Positions 7,942 to 16,581 of a stretch of 64,000 nt of DNA are shown here, in pieces. The stretch covers positions 1 to 64,000 of the forward strand of contig JANQFG010000211.1 in the NCBI GenBank assembly GCA_028277985.1. Reading direction: 5' to 3'. Both the position numbers and the translations under genes were made by a program. This DNA comes from a bacterium (GTDB taxonomy: Bacteria; Desulfobacterota; DSWW01). Position 1 is the stretch's first letter; each line of letters begins with the position of its first letter. The notes under the pieces were generated by a model that ran no database searches, was not told the DNA's origin, and saw nothing but the letters and a program-made list of their open reading frames with translations.

Positions 7942-9096
7942 TCAGGCAGAAACCTGCTGGCTCCCATCTTTCCCCAGAAACCGCTTCACCCGTGGTGCCA
8001 GCCCTTGCATCACGAACCTCGCCAGCGACCCGTTCATCGTCTTGTTGAATACCAGGATCCGCTTTGTCGCGCGAAGCTCGTCCACCCACCTGTGCTTGTA
8101 CTCCTGGCCCTGCTCGATACTCATCTGATCGACATGTTCGAATCCGTTTTCGGACGCATACTCGAGCACAACTCTGTATAGGTGAGCCCCGGGGCCGGCG
8201 CGCCTGTATTCTTGATGGTATCCGATCTTGAAGTCCAGGAGCATCTGCCCTTCCATGAAAGACAGATCAAACGCTATCGGAACGTCACCTGCGTAGAGAA
8301 CGTGGAACAAGAGCATATCCATGGCCGCAAAGGAATGGGTGAGTTCCCTGAAGAAATGGTAGGCCTGCTCGTCCGAGACAGCCGTACCCACGGTTGTCTT
8401 CCCTTGCCAGCTATTCCTGGAGCATTCGATCGCATCACGGAGGATCCGGTCGAGTTTCTCTCGGGATTCGGGCTCGTCATACTCGTCCTCGAGGCCCGAA
8501 TACCTCAGGAGCCGTATCTCCCCGAGTTCGTCGAGCCTTCTTGCCCTTCTCCGTACATCCTCCCTGAATTTCTTGCTCTTTCGCCGGATGTAGGTGTCCC
8601 AGTCATCGACCTTGATGGTTCCGTGCGGGAAGTCTTCGACCTCATAGGGTCGCAACCGATGATCTTTCATCGTCTCCCTGATCAGCCCGAGATTCGCCTC
8701 TTCATCACCCATTCGACTTAGCTCGAGCACGTCCCACGTCTTCTCGCGACCCTGAGCGCAGAGTCGATCAAGCATGGCGCGAACGACCTCCTCACGCCTT
8801 TCCCTTACCAGGAAATCGTTCGTGGCGGATTCGGAGATGAACTCGATTCTTCGAAGGGGAATGCCCCGGTACCGTTCCTCCTTGATGCACATCGGGGCCA
8901 GGCCGATGAGGGTATCCCCGTCAAAGGCAGCAAGGATGAGGGGTGAGCCCACCTCCGGGAGAAACTGGTTGGCCCGAATCCACGCCGGGTGGTTGCAGAC
9001 CCACCGATCGCCGGCAGCCTGCCGGAGTTCGAGCCACGCGGGGCCAAGTTCCTCTATGCCGGAATAGGTGTTGATCTCTTTGATCGCAATCGTCAT
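7942..9096 (-). CDS. GNAT-fold (BioF2/CelD-like, Acetyltransf_6) protein
   Basis: The 384-residue protein matches the tandem-GNAT 'BioF2-like' family: an N-terminal half (FDGDTLIGLAPMCIKEERY), a lysine/arginine-rich linker (RRKSKKFREDVRRRARRL) and a C-terminal GNAT half (VLYAGDVPIAFDLSF, then KIGYHQEYRRAGPGAHL). Members acylate polysaccharides or peptidoglycan-related amines. The ATG at 9096 was chosen because family members begin near this point. A TTG at 9138, overlapping an upstream TGA as TTGA, is an alternative. Substrate unknown. Confidence 0.75.
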   Translation of the reverse strand: MTIAIKEINTYSGIEELGPAWLELRQAAGDRWVCNHPAWIRANQFLPEVGSPLILAAFDGDTLIGLAPMCIKEERYRGIPLRRIEFISESATNDFLVRERREEVVRAMLDRLCAQGREKTWDVLELSRMGDEEANLGLIRETMKDHRLRPYEVEDFPHGTIKVDDWDTYIRRKSKKFREDVRRRARRLDELGEIRLLRYSGLEDEYDEPESREKLDRILRDAIECSRNSWQGKTTVGTAVSDEQAYHFFRELTHSFAAMDMLLFHVLYAGDVPIAFDLSFMEGQMLLDFKIGYHQEYRRAGPGAHLYRVVLEYASENGFEHVDQMSIEQGQEYKHRWVDELRATKRILVFNKTMNGSLARFVMQGLAPRVKRFLGKDGSQQVSA

Positions 9097-9134
9097 TCGA
9101 TCCCAGGTCGGGAAGTCCCGAATCGTTGCTGGAT

Positions 9135-9446
9135 TCAACGGTCACTTGCGATTCCTCCCCTTGCCTTCCGGAAGAGGGGTGCGAGGACCTTGTTCATATG
9201 ATAAAGAAGACGGGCATGGGGATTCATTTTTCTGAAGACAAAGCGTTGAAATGGAGTCGAAATCCCGCACACCAGCGATTCGGTAGGCCCGGGTCGCCCC
9301 GAGGAGGTCGATTTCCCGGGGGAACAGTGGGAACAGGGGTCGGACCAAGCCAAGTGCCTGATTTGAAAAAGAAACCGTCCCGAAACAGGGCTTGCCACGG
9401 ACCTTGGCAGGACCGTCTTCTTCCTGTCTTGTTCCGGGTTCGACAA
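9135..9446 (-). pseudogene. Possible degraded C-terminal gene remnant of unknown family
   Basis: The last 35 or so codons before 9135 read like a genuine protein end (RFVFRKMNPHARLLYHMNKV, then APLFRKARG). The sequence preceding them looks coding only in a different frame (REIDLLGATRAYRIAGVRDF at about 9251-9310), implying a frameshift. Its TGA overlaps a TTG start candidate of the downstream GNAT gene. I do not recognise the family. This stretch (9097-9537) otherwise holds no gene. Confidence 0.25.
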
Positions 9447-9537
9447 GGGGGCGCCTATCTGGTGGTATGACAGGAAGGCAGCGATATCTTATTGATCTAT
9501 GGCCCTATGGTTTGTGCTTGTTCAGGGGGAGGTTGTT

Positions 9538-11055
9538 GTGAAGGCAGTGATCGTTGGTTCCGGTATCTCCGGATTGACCGCAGGCGGATACCTGGTGGAT
9601 CTGGGATACGATGTTACGGTATGCGAGCAGTATCAAGAAATCGGCGGCGTCACCGGCGAAATAAGAAAGGATGGATTCGCCTGGAACCAGGGACAACTGT
9701 TGTTGGAGGGATTCTCTCCGGGAGAGCAGGCCGGGAACGTCCTTTCGGATCTGTCGCTCGGCGAACAAGTGAGCCTCATAAGATCGGACAGGGTCTATTC
9801 CTTTCCCGACTACAAGATAGAAAAGGCGGATGTGTACACCGGCCCGGGCTGGCGCATGGATCTATTCAAAAAGAGGTTCCCCGGAGACGCCAAGGGATTG
9901 GATCGGTACTATCGCGATTATGTCAGGTTCATGGAATTGATGACCCTGGCCCGTCGTTCAGAACGATCTTCCGGTTTTGAAAGCCTGTTGTCGAAATCAA
10001 GACTCTATCTCAAGATGCTTCCCTTCTTGCCGATTCTGAAGCATGACGCCCAGAGACTCTCCCAACGCTATTTCCATTCGGAGGAATTGCGGGCTGCTTT
10101 TCTTTCCATCTTGGCTGATTTTGTTGTCAGACCAAGCGAATTTCAGGGATTGGGGATCTTTGCCGTGAATCCCGAGCCTGCTTTTGACTCCCGCACGCCA
10201 CTCCGATTGTCAAAGACCGGAAGACAACCCGGGTATACGTACGTGAAGGGGGGAGTGCAGAAAATAGTCGATTGCATGGCAAACAAGATCACGGAACATG
10301 GCGGAAAGATTTCCGAGAATGCGACTGTCGTGGAGGTATGGGTGGAGAATGGAAAAGCCATGGGCGTACAACTGGAAAACGGCGAGAGAATCGTCGCAGA
10401 TCAGGTCCTGGTGAGCGGTGGAGCCCGCGAGTTCTTGGAGCTGCTGAAGGGAACGGATATTCCCGATGATTTGCATCAGCAGGTTACGGATCTGCCTCTG
10501 ATGGAATCCGTACTCATGGTACACTTGGGCGTCAGCTTTGACCCAGGGTTGTATCAAAAAGCTGCTACAACCTACTACTACAACACGTATCAGATCGAGG
10601 GCAGCATTGATGAGTTGAAAAGGGGGGAATACCACGAAGGCCGACACGGGTTTGTCGTCTATATTCCCTCCAAGCATTCACCGGAAATGGCACCGGCTGG
10701 TCACCATGCGGTCACAATCTATACGATAGCTCCTAATGTTCTGCGGGAGGGAAGCTGGGAGGATAGAAGAGAAGAGATGGGAGACAAGCTGCTGCTGGAA
10801 GCGGAAAAGTACATACCCGGATTGAGAGAGAATGCGGTGGTCAAATGGGTTGTAACACCGGATGACTTCAAAAAGCGTGCTCACCTGAAGCATCATTCCT
10901 TTGGCGGGGTTTCACCCGTGATGGGCAGGAAGGGGTTGCCCCATCAAACACCCTTCAAGAACCTGTGGTTCATCGGCGCGCAAAGCGAAAGCGGCGCTGG
11001 AATGAATAATGTGGTGGAAGGGGTCTGGCGAACCATAAGAAGAATCCGTAATTGA
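9538..11055 (+). CDS. FAD-dependent oxidoreductase, phytoene-desaturase / retinol-saturase-like
   Basis: The 505-residue flavoprotein starts with a dinucleotide-binding motif VGSGISGLTAGGYL and ends with the FAD-contacting FIGAQSESGAGMNNVVEG region typical of the phytoene desaturase/amine-oxidase-like (CrtI/RetSat) family. The GTG at 9538 is preferred over the ATG at 9499 because GGGGGAGG lies five bases upstream and the family begins at KAVIVGSG. It probably desaturates or saturates an isoprenoid or other hydrophobic substrate. No carotenoid genes are nearby, so the substrate is open. It converges with gcvT (60-base gap). Confidence 0.78.
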   Translation: MKAVIVGSGISGLTAGGYLVDLGYDVTVCEQYQEIGGVTGEIRKDGFAWNQGQLLLEGFSPGEQAGNVLSDLSLGEQVSLIRSDRVYSFPDYKIEKADVYTGPGWRMDLFKKRFPGDAKGLDRYYRDYVRFMELMTLARRSERSSGFESLLSKSRLYLKMLPFLPILKHDAQRLSQRYFHSEELRAAFLSILADFVVRPSEFQGLGIFAVNPEPAFDSRTPLRLSKTGRQPGYTYVKGGVQKIVDCMANKITEHGGKISENATVVEVWVENGKAMGVQLENGERIVADQVLVSGGAREFLELLKGTDIPDDLHQQVTDLPLMESVLMVHLGVSFDPGLYQKAATTYYYNTYQIEGSIDELKRGEYHEGRHGFVVYIPSKHSPEMAPAGHHAVTIYTIAPNVLREGSWEDRREEMGDKLLLEAEKYIPGLRENAVVKWVVTPDDFKKRAHLKHHSFGGVSPVMGRKGLPHQTPFKNLWFIGAQSESGAGMNNVVEGVWRTIRRIRN

Positions 11056-11114
11056 AGACTGCTGCGTTCATCTCCAGGACAGGAAGGCGATCTTGACAGG
11101 AGGGTATGGTCGGC

Positions 11115-12350
11115 CTATCGGACGACCGGGCGGGCGTAAGGGGGGGTGTCGGATCGCAGATGGCGCCCCACGATCAGACCATCTACGGGCTTGCCTCGTA
11201 TTTCGATCTCCACTTTTTCGTCTCTGACAACATCGCTCTCCAAATAGGCAAGGCAGATGGGCCGCATCTCGTGCTCATCCGTCCGTTTGACCTGCGACCC
11301 TTGGTCGTCGAAGATCCAGTAGGGCACCATGGTTCCGCTCGTGACGTACCCGATGTGCCGGTCTCCTTTGAACACCTTGGCTCCTGCGCGTGCGATGCCC
11401 CGGGCGGTCAGAGTGACAGGTCGTATCACGCGCGGCAGATCGGCGATGGCGGAGAAATCCCCCTTGAGGATCTTTTCCAGAGCCGCCAGATGCTTCTGCA
11501 GGGCCGCCCTTCCAACGAATTCGCCCTTTCCAGGAGAAAGACTCAAAGCAAACCTGGTGAGAGGGACCGACAGGAGCGGGATCTCCGCTCCTTCATGGTC
11601 CTGGCCGAATTCGTGGCCGTAGAGCGGCAGACCGGCTTCCAGTCGAAGGGTGTCCCGTGCACCGAGACCGATCGGGGTAGCCCCCTTTTCCACGAGCAGA
11701 TTCCAGAGGGCGAGCCCGTTCTCTCGGTCAGTGAAGAGCTCGAAACAGATGGGTTCGCCCGTGTATCCGGTTCGACTGATCTCGACCCGTGCTCCGGCGA
11801 TCCGCACGCCGCCGACCGCATTCCTTGAGGGCCCCGGCAACCGGCCGGATTCGACCACCTCTTCCAACAGCGCCTGCGACGTGGGTCCCTGCAGTGCAAG
11901 CATGACCATCTGTTCGGTACGGTCGATCAGTTCGACGTCGCCGAAATCACGCATCCTGGCTTGGAGGTGATCCCAGTCCTTGAGGCGGTTGCCGGCGTTG
12001 ACAACGAGTAGATACTCTTCCTGGTTGAAGCGGCACAGGTAGGCGTCGTCCACGGCGCCTCCTGTCTCGTTCGGGATGACCGTGTACTGGGCCCCGACAG
12101 GTCCCTCGTCCAGGGCCTCCGCGTCATTGGTCAGCACATGCTGGAGAAAGGCGAGCGCATTCGACCCGCGAACGATGAACCGACCCATGTGGGAGACATC
12201 GAACAGGCCCGCTCCCTTCCGCGTTTCCAGATGCTCCTTCACGATCCCGGAAGCGTATTGGATCGGCATGTCCCAACCGCCGAACTTCGCAATTTTGGCG
12301 CTCAGGGCCTTGTGTGTCTCGTAGAAGAGGGTTCGTTGGGCCTGGCTCAT
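11115..12350 (-). CDS. gcvT: Glycine cleavage system T protein (aminomethyltransferase)
   Basis: The 411-residue folate-dependent protein carries the GcvT hallmarks: FGGWDMPIQY near the N-terminus, an Asp in GGAVDDAYLCRF, the ISRTGYTGE motif and GLGARDTLRLEAGLPLYGHE. It takes the aminomethyl group from lipoylated GcvH and passes methylene to tetrahydrofolate. It is about 45 residues longer than most GcvT proteins. Its ATG is 12 bases after the stop of the hydroxypyruvate reductase gene, so the two form an operon. No gcvP lies in the window; a GcvH-like protein is at 27174. Confidence 0.88.
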   Translation of the reverse strand: MSQAQRTLFYETHKALSAKIAKFGGWDMPIQYASGIVKEHLETRKGAGLFDVSHMGRFIVRGSNALAFLQHVLTNDAEALDEGPVGAQYTVIPNETGGAVDDAYLCRFNQEEYLLVVNAGNRLKDWDHLQARMRDFGDVELIDRTEQMVMLALQGPTSQALLEEVVESGRLPGPSRNAVGGVRIAGARVEISRTGYTGEPICFELFTDRENGLALWNLLVEKGATPIGLGARDTLRLEAGLPLYGHEFGQDHEGAEIPLLSVPLTRFALSLSPGKGEFVGRAALQKHLAALEKILKGDFSAIADLPRVIRPVTLTARGIARAGAKVFKGDRHIGYVTSGTMVPYWIFDDQGSQVKRTDEHEMRPICLAYLESDVVRDEKVEIEIRGKPVDGLIVGRHLRSDTPPYARPVVR

Positions 12351-12361
12351 CCTTCTCGCTT

Positions 12362-13507
12362 TCAACGGGTGTATACCGGGAGCCCCAGCTCCTTTGCGTT
12401 CACGATGCTCGGCGCAGCCTTTGGCGGCTCGCCCTCGAGGAACGGCGAGATGTCCTGCTCCTGCCACACCGGGTATCCGTTGAGGATTCCCGCTACGTTG
12501 CCGGCTGCGAGCGTTCCCATGCCCTCTCTCGTCCAGACGGTTGCCGAGCCGATGTGCGGAACGATGACCACATTGTCGAGCTCGTTCAGCCCGGGCTTCA
12601 TGGCCGGTTCGTCTTCGAACACATCGAGTCCGGCACGGAAGTTCGGGTGTTTCCTGCAGTGGGCGACCAGGGCCTCTTCGTCGATCACCGGGCCACGGCA
12701 AGTATTCACCAGGATTGCATGCTCCTTCATCATCCCGAGCCGCTCCCTGTTGATCAGATGATGTGTCGTATCGTCCAGGACGGTGTGCAGGCTCACCACG
12801 TCCGCTTCTCTGAGGAGGTCTTCCACGGTCTCCGCCCGCCGGCAGGTTACGGGCTTTTCCCCGAGGGAGTTGAGAAACCCATTGAAGGCTGCGATCTTCT
12901 CCTCCAGCGCCTGGCTCGGGTAGAGGTCGTAGTAGAGCACGTTCATCCTGTGCCCTTCGGCCATCATCCGGGCGAAGGCTGCACCGATTCGGCCCGCACC
13001 GATCACGCCGACGATCTTGCCCTGCAGGAGCTCTCCCAGGAAGAGGCTGGGCAGCCAGCCCTTGTAGCGGCCGGTTCGCATGTAGGTGTCGCTCTCAACG
13101 ACGCGTCGTGCCGCCGAAAAGGTGAGGGCCACGGCCATCTCGGCCGTGGTTTCGGTCAACACTCCGGGGGTGTTGCCCACCGGGATGCCGTGTGCCGTGG
13201 CGCTTTCCACGTCCACATTGTTGTACCCGACGGCATAGTTGCTGTAGGCCTTGGCCCCCGCCGACTTCAGCGCCCCGAACAGCTCCCCGTCCCAGGGTTC
13301 GGTCAACTGCCCGATGCACCCGTCGCAGCGATCGCCGATGGCGGATTTGATTTGATCCTTGGTCAGGATGTCCGTAGAAGTGCAAACCTCTACCCTGCAA
13401 TTCGCCCCGACGAGTATGTCCAGCCACCGATTTCCGGGTAGCTCCTTGGTTACGATGACCCTCCTTTCGCCGCCCGGATTGTGCTCCGCCCACTCCTTGG
13501 TCTTCAA
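12362..13507 (-). CDS. NAD(P)-dependent hydroxypyruvate/glyoxylate reductase, plant HPR1-like
   Basis: The 381-residue D-2-hydroxyacid dehydrogenase has the nucleotide-binding motif VGVIGAGRIGAAFARMM and the catalytic trio Arg (NTCRGPVID), Glu (DVFEDEP) and His (VPHIGSATVWTREGM). Signatures YYDLYPS, EEALV and the C-terminal SIVNAKELGLPV match the plant peroxisomal hydroxypyruvate reductase type closely. It starts at a TTG at 13507, seven bases after AAGGAGGA. Paired with gcvT, it suggests glycine/serine/glyoxylate interconversion. Substrate preference is inferred. Confidence 0.85.
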   Translation of the reverse strand: MKTKEWAEHNPGGERRVIVTKELPGNRWLDILVGANCRVEVCTSTDILTKDQIKSAIGDRCDGCIGQLTEPWDGELFGALKSAGAKAYSNYAVGYNNVDVESATAHGIPVGNTPGVLTETTAEMAVALTFSAARRVVESDTYMRTGRYKGWLPSLFLGELLQGKIVGVIGAGRIGAAFARMMAEGHRMNVLYYDLYPSQALEEKIAAFNGFLNSLGEKPVTCRRAETVEDLLREADVVSLHTVLDDTTHHLINRERLGMMKEHAILVNTCRGPVIDEEALVAHCRKHPNFRAGLDVFEDEPAMKPGLNELDNVVIVPHIGSATVWTREGMGTLAAGNVAGILNGYPVWQEQDISPFLEGEPPKAAPSIVNAKELGLPVYTR

Positions 13508-13840
13508 CGCTCTATCCTCCTTATGAAGATTCGATGGATGATTCCTAAGGTGTAACCCATTTCGAAGAGGAAGACGAATTGCCCTCGGGGACCGGGCGGG
13601 CCCCTGTCGGGATGGTTCAGAGGGCAGCATAGTACAAAATGATCATTTCGTCAATGAACCAAAAATTTCTATATTAAATATTCAGAATTATATTCATGTA
13701 TTGATGTATTTGAAGCAGGGACGCTCGATTCGGTTCGGGTGAATATAGAAAGCGGGACACCGCAATCGATCTCGTTCGAACCTTTCTGCAGGGCGGAACG
13801 CGACGCGTTTCGAATCGGCGGATCCTTTCGGGAAAACCGC
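13508..13840. other. Intergenic region without a gene, AT-rich core
   Basis: This is the promoter side of the divergent hydroxypyruvate reductase and acyl-CoA synthetase genes. It contains an AT-rich stretch (about 13630-13710) with a 12-base perfect palindrome AAATGATCATTT at 13637-13648, a possible regulator site. I see no credible coding sequence. Confidence 0.6.
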
Positions 13841-13870
13841 TTGACAAGATCCGATTCCTTCGGGTAAAAA
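13841..13870 (+). promoter_or_regulatory. Sigma-70 promoter of the acyl-CoA synthetase/TetR operon
   Basis: A perfect TTGACA at 13841-13846 is followed after 18 bases by TAAAAA (13865-13870). The predicted start falls inside the first operator palindrome (13871-13888), the usual layout for TetR-type repression. Confidence 0.6.
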
Positions 13871-13888
13871 AGAGTGAATGCCCACTCT
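13871..13888. promoter_or_regulatory. TetR-type operator palindrome 1
   Basis: AGAGTG(N6)CACTCT palindrome. An almost identical site starts exactly 33 bases downstream, about three helical turns, so two dimers would bind the same face of the DNA. The likely ligand is the TetR protein encoded at 15661-16296. Confidence 0.7.
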
Positions 13889-13903
13889 CTATCGGGTTCG
13901 ACA

Positions 13904-13921
13904 AGAGTGGGTGACCACTCT
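13904..13921. promoter_or_regulatory. TetR-type operator palindrome 2
   Basis: AGAGTGG(N4)CCACTCT palindrome, a second copy of the site at 13871-13888. It lies in the 5' leader of the acyl-CoA synthetase gene. Confidence 0.7.
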
Positions 13922-13975
13922 CTGGCCGGTGAAGCAACCCATTCTGCCAAAGGACATGCACTGCGGGGGAAAGCA

Positions 13976-15622
13976 ATGGGATTGAGAAAGATCGAACGAA
14001 CCTCTTCGGCCTATTCCTATCCGCTCCTCATCAAGAATCTCCTGCGAACCCCGATGATCTACTCTCCTGACCAGGAGATCATCTACCGGGACAAGCTGCG
14101 ATACGACTATCGGACCTTCGGCCGCCGTGTCGCCCGGCTGGCGAATGCCCTCGAGAGACTCGGGGTAGAGCCCGGAACCACCGTTGCGGTCATGGACTGG
14201 GACAGCCACAGGTACCTGGAGTGCTATTTCGCGGTTCCCATGATCGGAGCGGTCCTGCACACGATCAATATTCGGCTCTCCCCGGAGCAACTCATCTACA
14301 CGATCAACCACGCGGAAGACGAGGTGATCCTCGTCAATGCGGAATTCCTGCCTATGCTCGAGGCGGTGAAGGATCAGTTCACCACGGTGAAGAAGATCGT
14401 CCTCCTCACGGACGAAGGCGGCACACCCGAGACGAGCTTGAACCTGGACGGCGAATACGAGGACCTGGTTGGGAAGTGTGACGACCATTACGACTTCCCG
14501 GACTTCGACGAAGATGCCATGGCCACCACCTTCTACACCACCGGCACCACCGGCCTGCCGAAAGGGGTCTACTTCAGTCACCGTCAGCTGGTGCTTCACA
14601 CACTGGGCGTGTTCACCACCCAGGCCGGTTTCAAGTCACAGGCGACCCTGAACTCAGGGGATGTCTACATGCCGATCACCCCCATGTTTCACGTCCACGC
14701 ATGGGGAGTGCCCTACATCTGCACCCTGCTGGGGCTCAAGCAGGTCTATCCGGGAAGGTACGAGCCCGAGTTGCTCCTTCGCTTGATCCGTGACGAGAAG
14801 GTGACCTTCTCCCACTGCGTGCCCACGATCCTGCACATGCTGCTCAGCAGCCCCTCTATAAAAGAAATGGATCTTTCGAACTGGCAGGTGTTGATCGGCG
14901 GTTCCGCTCTGCCCAGGGGGCTCTGCAAGACCGCCCTCGATCTCGGGATCAACATCTATTCGGGCTACGGCATGTCCGAGACCTGTCCCATCCTGACCAA
15001 TACGAAGGTGAAGCCCGACATGCTCGATGCAGGGCCCGACGAGCAGGCGGTAGTCCGGTGTCGAACCGGTCTGCCCGCCGTTCTGGTGGACCTTCGGATC
15101 GTGGACCCGGACGGTAAGGACGTGCCTCACGACGGTAAGAGCACAGGCGAGGTCGTGGCCAGGGCCCCTTGGCTCACACAGGGATACTTGAAGGAGCCGG
15201 AGAAGAGCGAAGACCTTTGGGCCGGCGGTTGGCTCCACACGGGAGACATAGGTTGGGTGGACCCGGATGGATACCTGCAGATCACGGACAGGATCAAGGA
15301 CGTGATCAAGACAGGCGGGGAATGGGTTTCCTCCCTCGAGCTGGAGGACATCATCAGCCGGCACCCTGCCGTGAGTGAAGCCGCGGTGATCGGTATTCCG
15401 GATGAGAAGTGGGGGGAAAGGCCCCTCGCGCTGGTTGTTCTGAAGGAAGAGTTCAAGGACAAGGTTTCAGAAGAGGATCTCAAGTCTTTCTTCATGAAGT
15501 TCTACGAGGACGGGGCGATCCCGAAGTATGGTGTGCCGAACAAGATCGTCTTCACGGATTCGATTCTGAAGACGAGCGTGGGAAAGATCAACAAGAAAGA
15601 TCTGAGGAAGACGTACGGCTAA
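13976..15622 (+). CDS. Fatty-acid/acyl-CoA synthetase (AMP-forming, AlkK-like)
   Basis: The 548-residue ligase has the AMP-binding P-loop YTTGTTGLPKG, the GYGMSETCP motif, the GWLHTGDIG hinge region and the C-terminal lysine in KTSVGKINKKDL. It activates a medium- or long-chain carboxylic acid to its CoA thioester in the cytoplasm. The ATG at 13976 follows GGGGGAAAG; earlier in-frame ATGs lie in the operator region. It is co-transcribed with tetR 38 bases downstream and is probably induced when the regulator binds an acyl-CoA ligand. The exact substrate is unknown. Confidence 0.88.
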   Translation: MGLRKIERTSSAYSYPLLIKNLLRTPMIYSPDQEIIYRDKLRYDYRTFGRRVARLANALERLGVEPGTTVAVMDWDSHRYLECYFAVPMIGAVLHTINIRLSPEQLIYTINHAEDEVILVNAEFLPMLEAVKDQFTTVKKIVLLTDEGGTPETSLNLDGEYEDLVGKCDDHYDFPDFDEDAMATTFYTTGTTGLPKGVYFSHRQLVLHTLGVFTTQAGFKSQATLNSGDVYMPITPMFHVHAWGVPYICTLLGLKQVYPGRYEPELLLRLIRDEKVTFSHCVPTILHMLLSSPSIKEMDLSNWQVLIGGSALPRGLCKTALDLGINIYSGYGMSETCPILTNTKVKPDMLDAGPDEQAVVRCRTGLPAVLVDLRIVDPDGKDVPHDGKSTGEVVARAPWLTQGYLKEPEKSEDLWAGGWLHTGDIGWVDPDGYLQITDRIKDVIKTGGEWVSSLELEDIISRHPAVSEAAVIGIPDEKWGERPLALVVLKEEFKDKVSEEDLKSFFMKFYEDGAIPKYGVPNKIVFTDSILKTSVGKINKKDLRKTYG

Positions 15623-15660
15623 CCCGATTTATCCCCTTTCTCTACTGAGGACCCTCTCGG

Positions 15661-16296
15661 ATGCGTGACACGTTCAAGAAGCTGCCGGAAAAGAAGCAGA
15701 CCCAAATCCTGGACGCTGCCGCTCATGTTTTCGCTCAAAAGGGATACGATGCCGCGAACGTGAGTGCCATCTGCAAGAAGGCCCGCATTTCCAACGGGGC
15801 CCTCTACAAATACTTCAAGAACAAGGAGGATCTCTTCGCCACGACGTTGAGCAGGGTCGGGATCTTGAACGATGGTATTGCTGTGAGGCATGCGACCGTT
15901 GCGAAGTCCATATACGATGTGCTCCATGATATCCTCCTGGACGTGATAGACCTTACCTCGAAGAACCGGGACTACATCGCCCTCTATCTGGAGCTTGGGT
16001 CCCCCTCGATGAAGCATTTCTCTCAACAGCTTTCCGTTCGACTCGAAGAGCCGGCCCGTGACAATTGGGTCCGTCTCGTGGAGGAGGGAAAGAAACGGGG
16101 CGAGATCGACGAGAAGCTCAGCAGTCGAATGGCAGCCTATTCGATCGACAACCACGTGATGACTTTCATGTTCTCCCTCGTGTCGCCCCATTATCTCAGA
16201 AGGTTTGAGAGCTATTTTTCCACGGAACTGAAGGATCTGTCGGACGAAGAGAAGGCGAGAATGACCATCCGGTCTCTGAAGAGGCTGCTGACATAG
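15661..16296 (+). CDS. TetR/AcrR family transcriptional regulator
   Basis: The 211-residue protein has an N-terminal TetR helix-turn-helix (residues about 10-58: ILDAAAHVFAQKGYDAANVS then CKKARISNGALYKYFKNKEDLF) and a divergent ligand-binding C-terminal half. It is the second gene of the acyl-CoA synthetase operon. The paired palindromes at 13871-13921 are the probable binding sites, giving autoregulation together with the synthetase. An acyl-CoA or fatty-acid ligand is inferred from the neighbour. Confidence 0.88.
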   Translation: MRDTFKKLPEKKQTQILDAAAHVFAQKGYDAANVSAICKKARISNGALYKYFKNKEDLFATTLSRVGILNDGIAVRHATVAKSIYDVLHDILLDVIDLTSKNRDYIALYLELGSPSMKHFSQQLSVRLEEPARDNWVRLVEEGKKRGEIDEKLSSRMAAYSIDNHVMTFMFSLVSPHYLRRFESYFSTELKDLSDEEKARMTIRSLKRLLT

Positions 16297-16351
16297 GTCG
16301 AGGAAGGCGCAGTAGCCTGGTGAAGAGTTTGAACGGAAAACGAGATGTGCA

Positions 16352-16398
16352 AGGAAACGCCCGGGCGAGACCACGCAGGCGGCATCCGGGCGTTTCCT
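16352..16398 (+). terminator. Strong hairpin after the tetR gene
   Basis: A perfect 13-base inverted repeat AGGAAACGCCCGG/CCGGGCGTTTCCT with a 21-base loop lies 55 bases after the stop. There is no T-run, so it may be a factor-dependent terminator or an mRNA-stabilising stem. Confidence 0.55.
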
Positions 16399-16521
16399 CC
16401 CGAGGTCATGCCACCCTATCGTGACCCGAGCGGATTTGCCCCTTCGAAGAGACCACCGAGAGGGACGTCCGGACTTTGATTCCCGTGGTCTCTGTTGTTA
16501 CCCGGATCAGCCGGGGCTCGG

Positions 16522-16550
16522 TTGTGACAGACCCGGCCGGGTAGTAGAAT
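16522..16550 (+). promoter_or_regulatory. Sigma-70 promoter of the dehydrogenase-complex operon
   Basis: TTGTGA (16522-16527), a 17-base spacer and TAGAAT (16545-16550). It overlaps an in-frame ATG at 16549, which argues that the real start of the aminotransferase is the later ATG at 16582. Confidence 0.6.
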
Positions 16551-16581
16551 GTCATCTTTCATCCAAGGAAAGGAGAGCCGA

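Noticed and set aside
11115-12350. Complete glycine cleavage system in the window
   Set aside because: gcvT and a GcvH-like gene are present but lie 15 kb apart, and there is no gcvP. The GcvH-like protein fits the lipoate cluster better.
16549-16581. Upstream ATG at 16549 as the aminotransferase start
   Set aside because: It overlaps the -10 box of a good promoter, and the later ATG at 16582 has a proper ribosome site.
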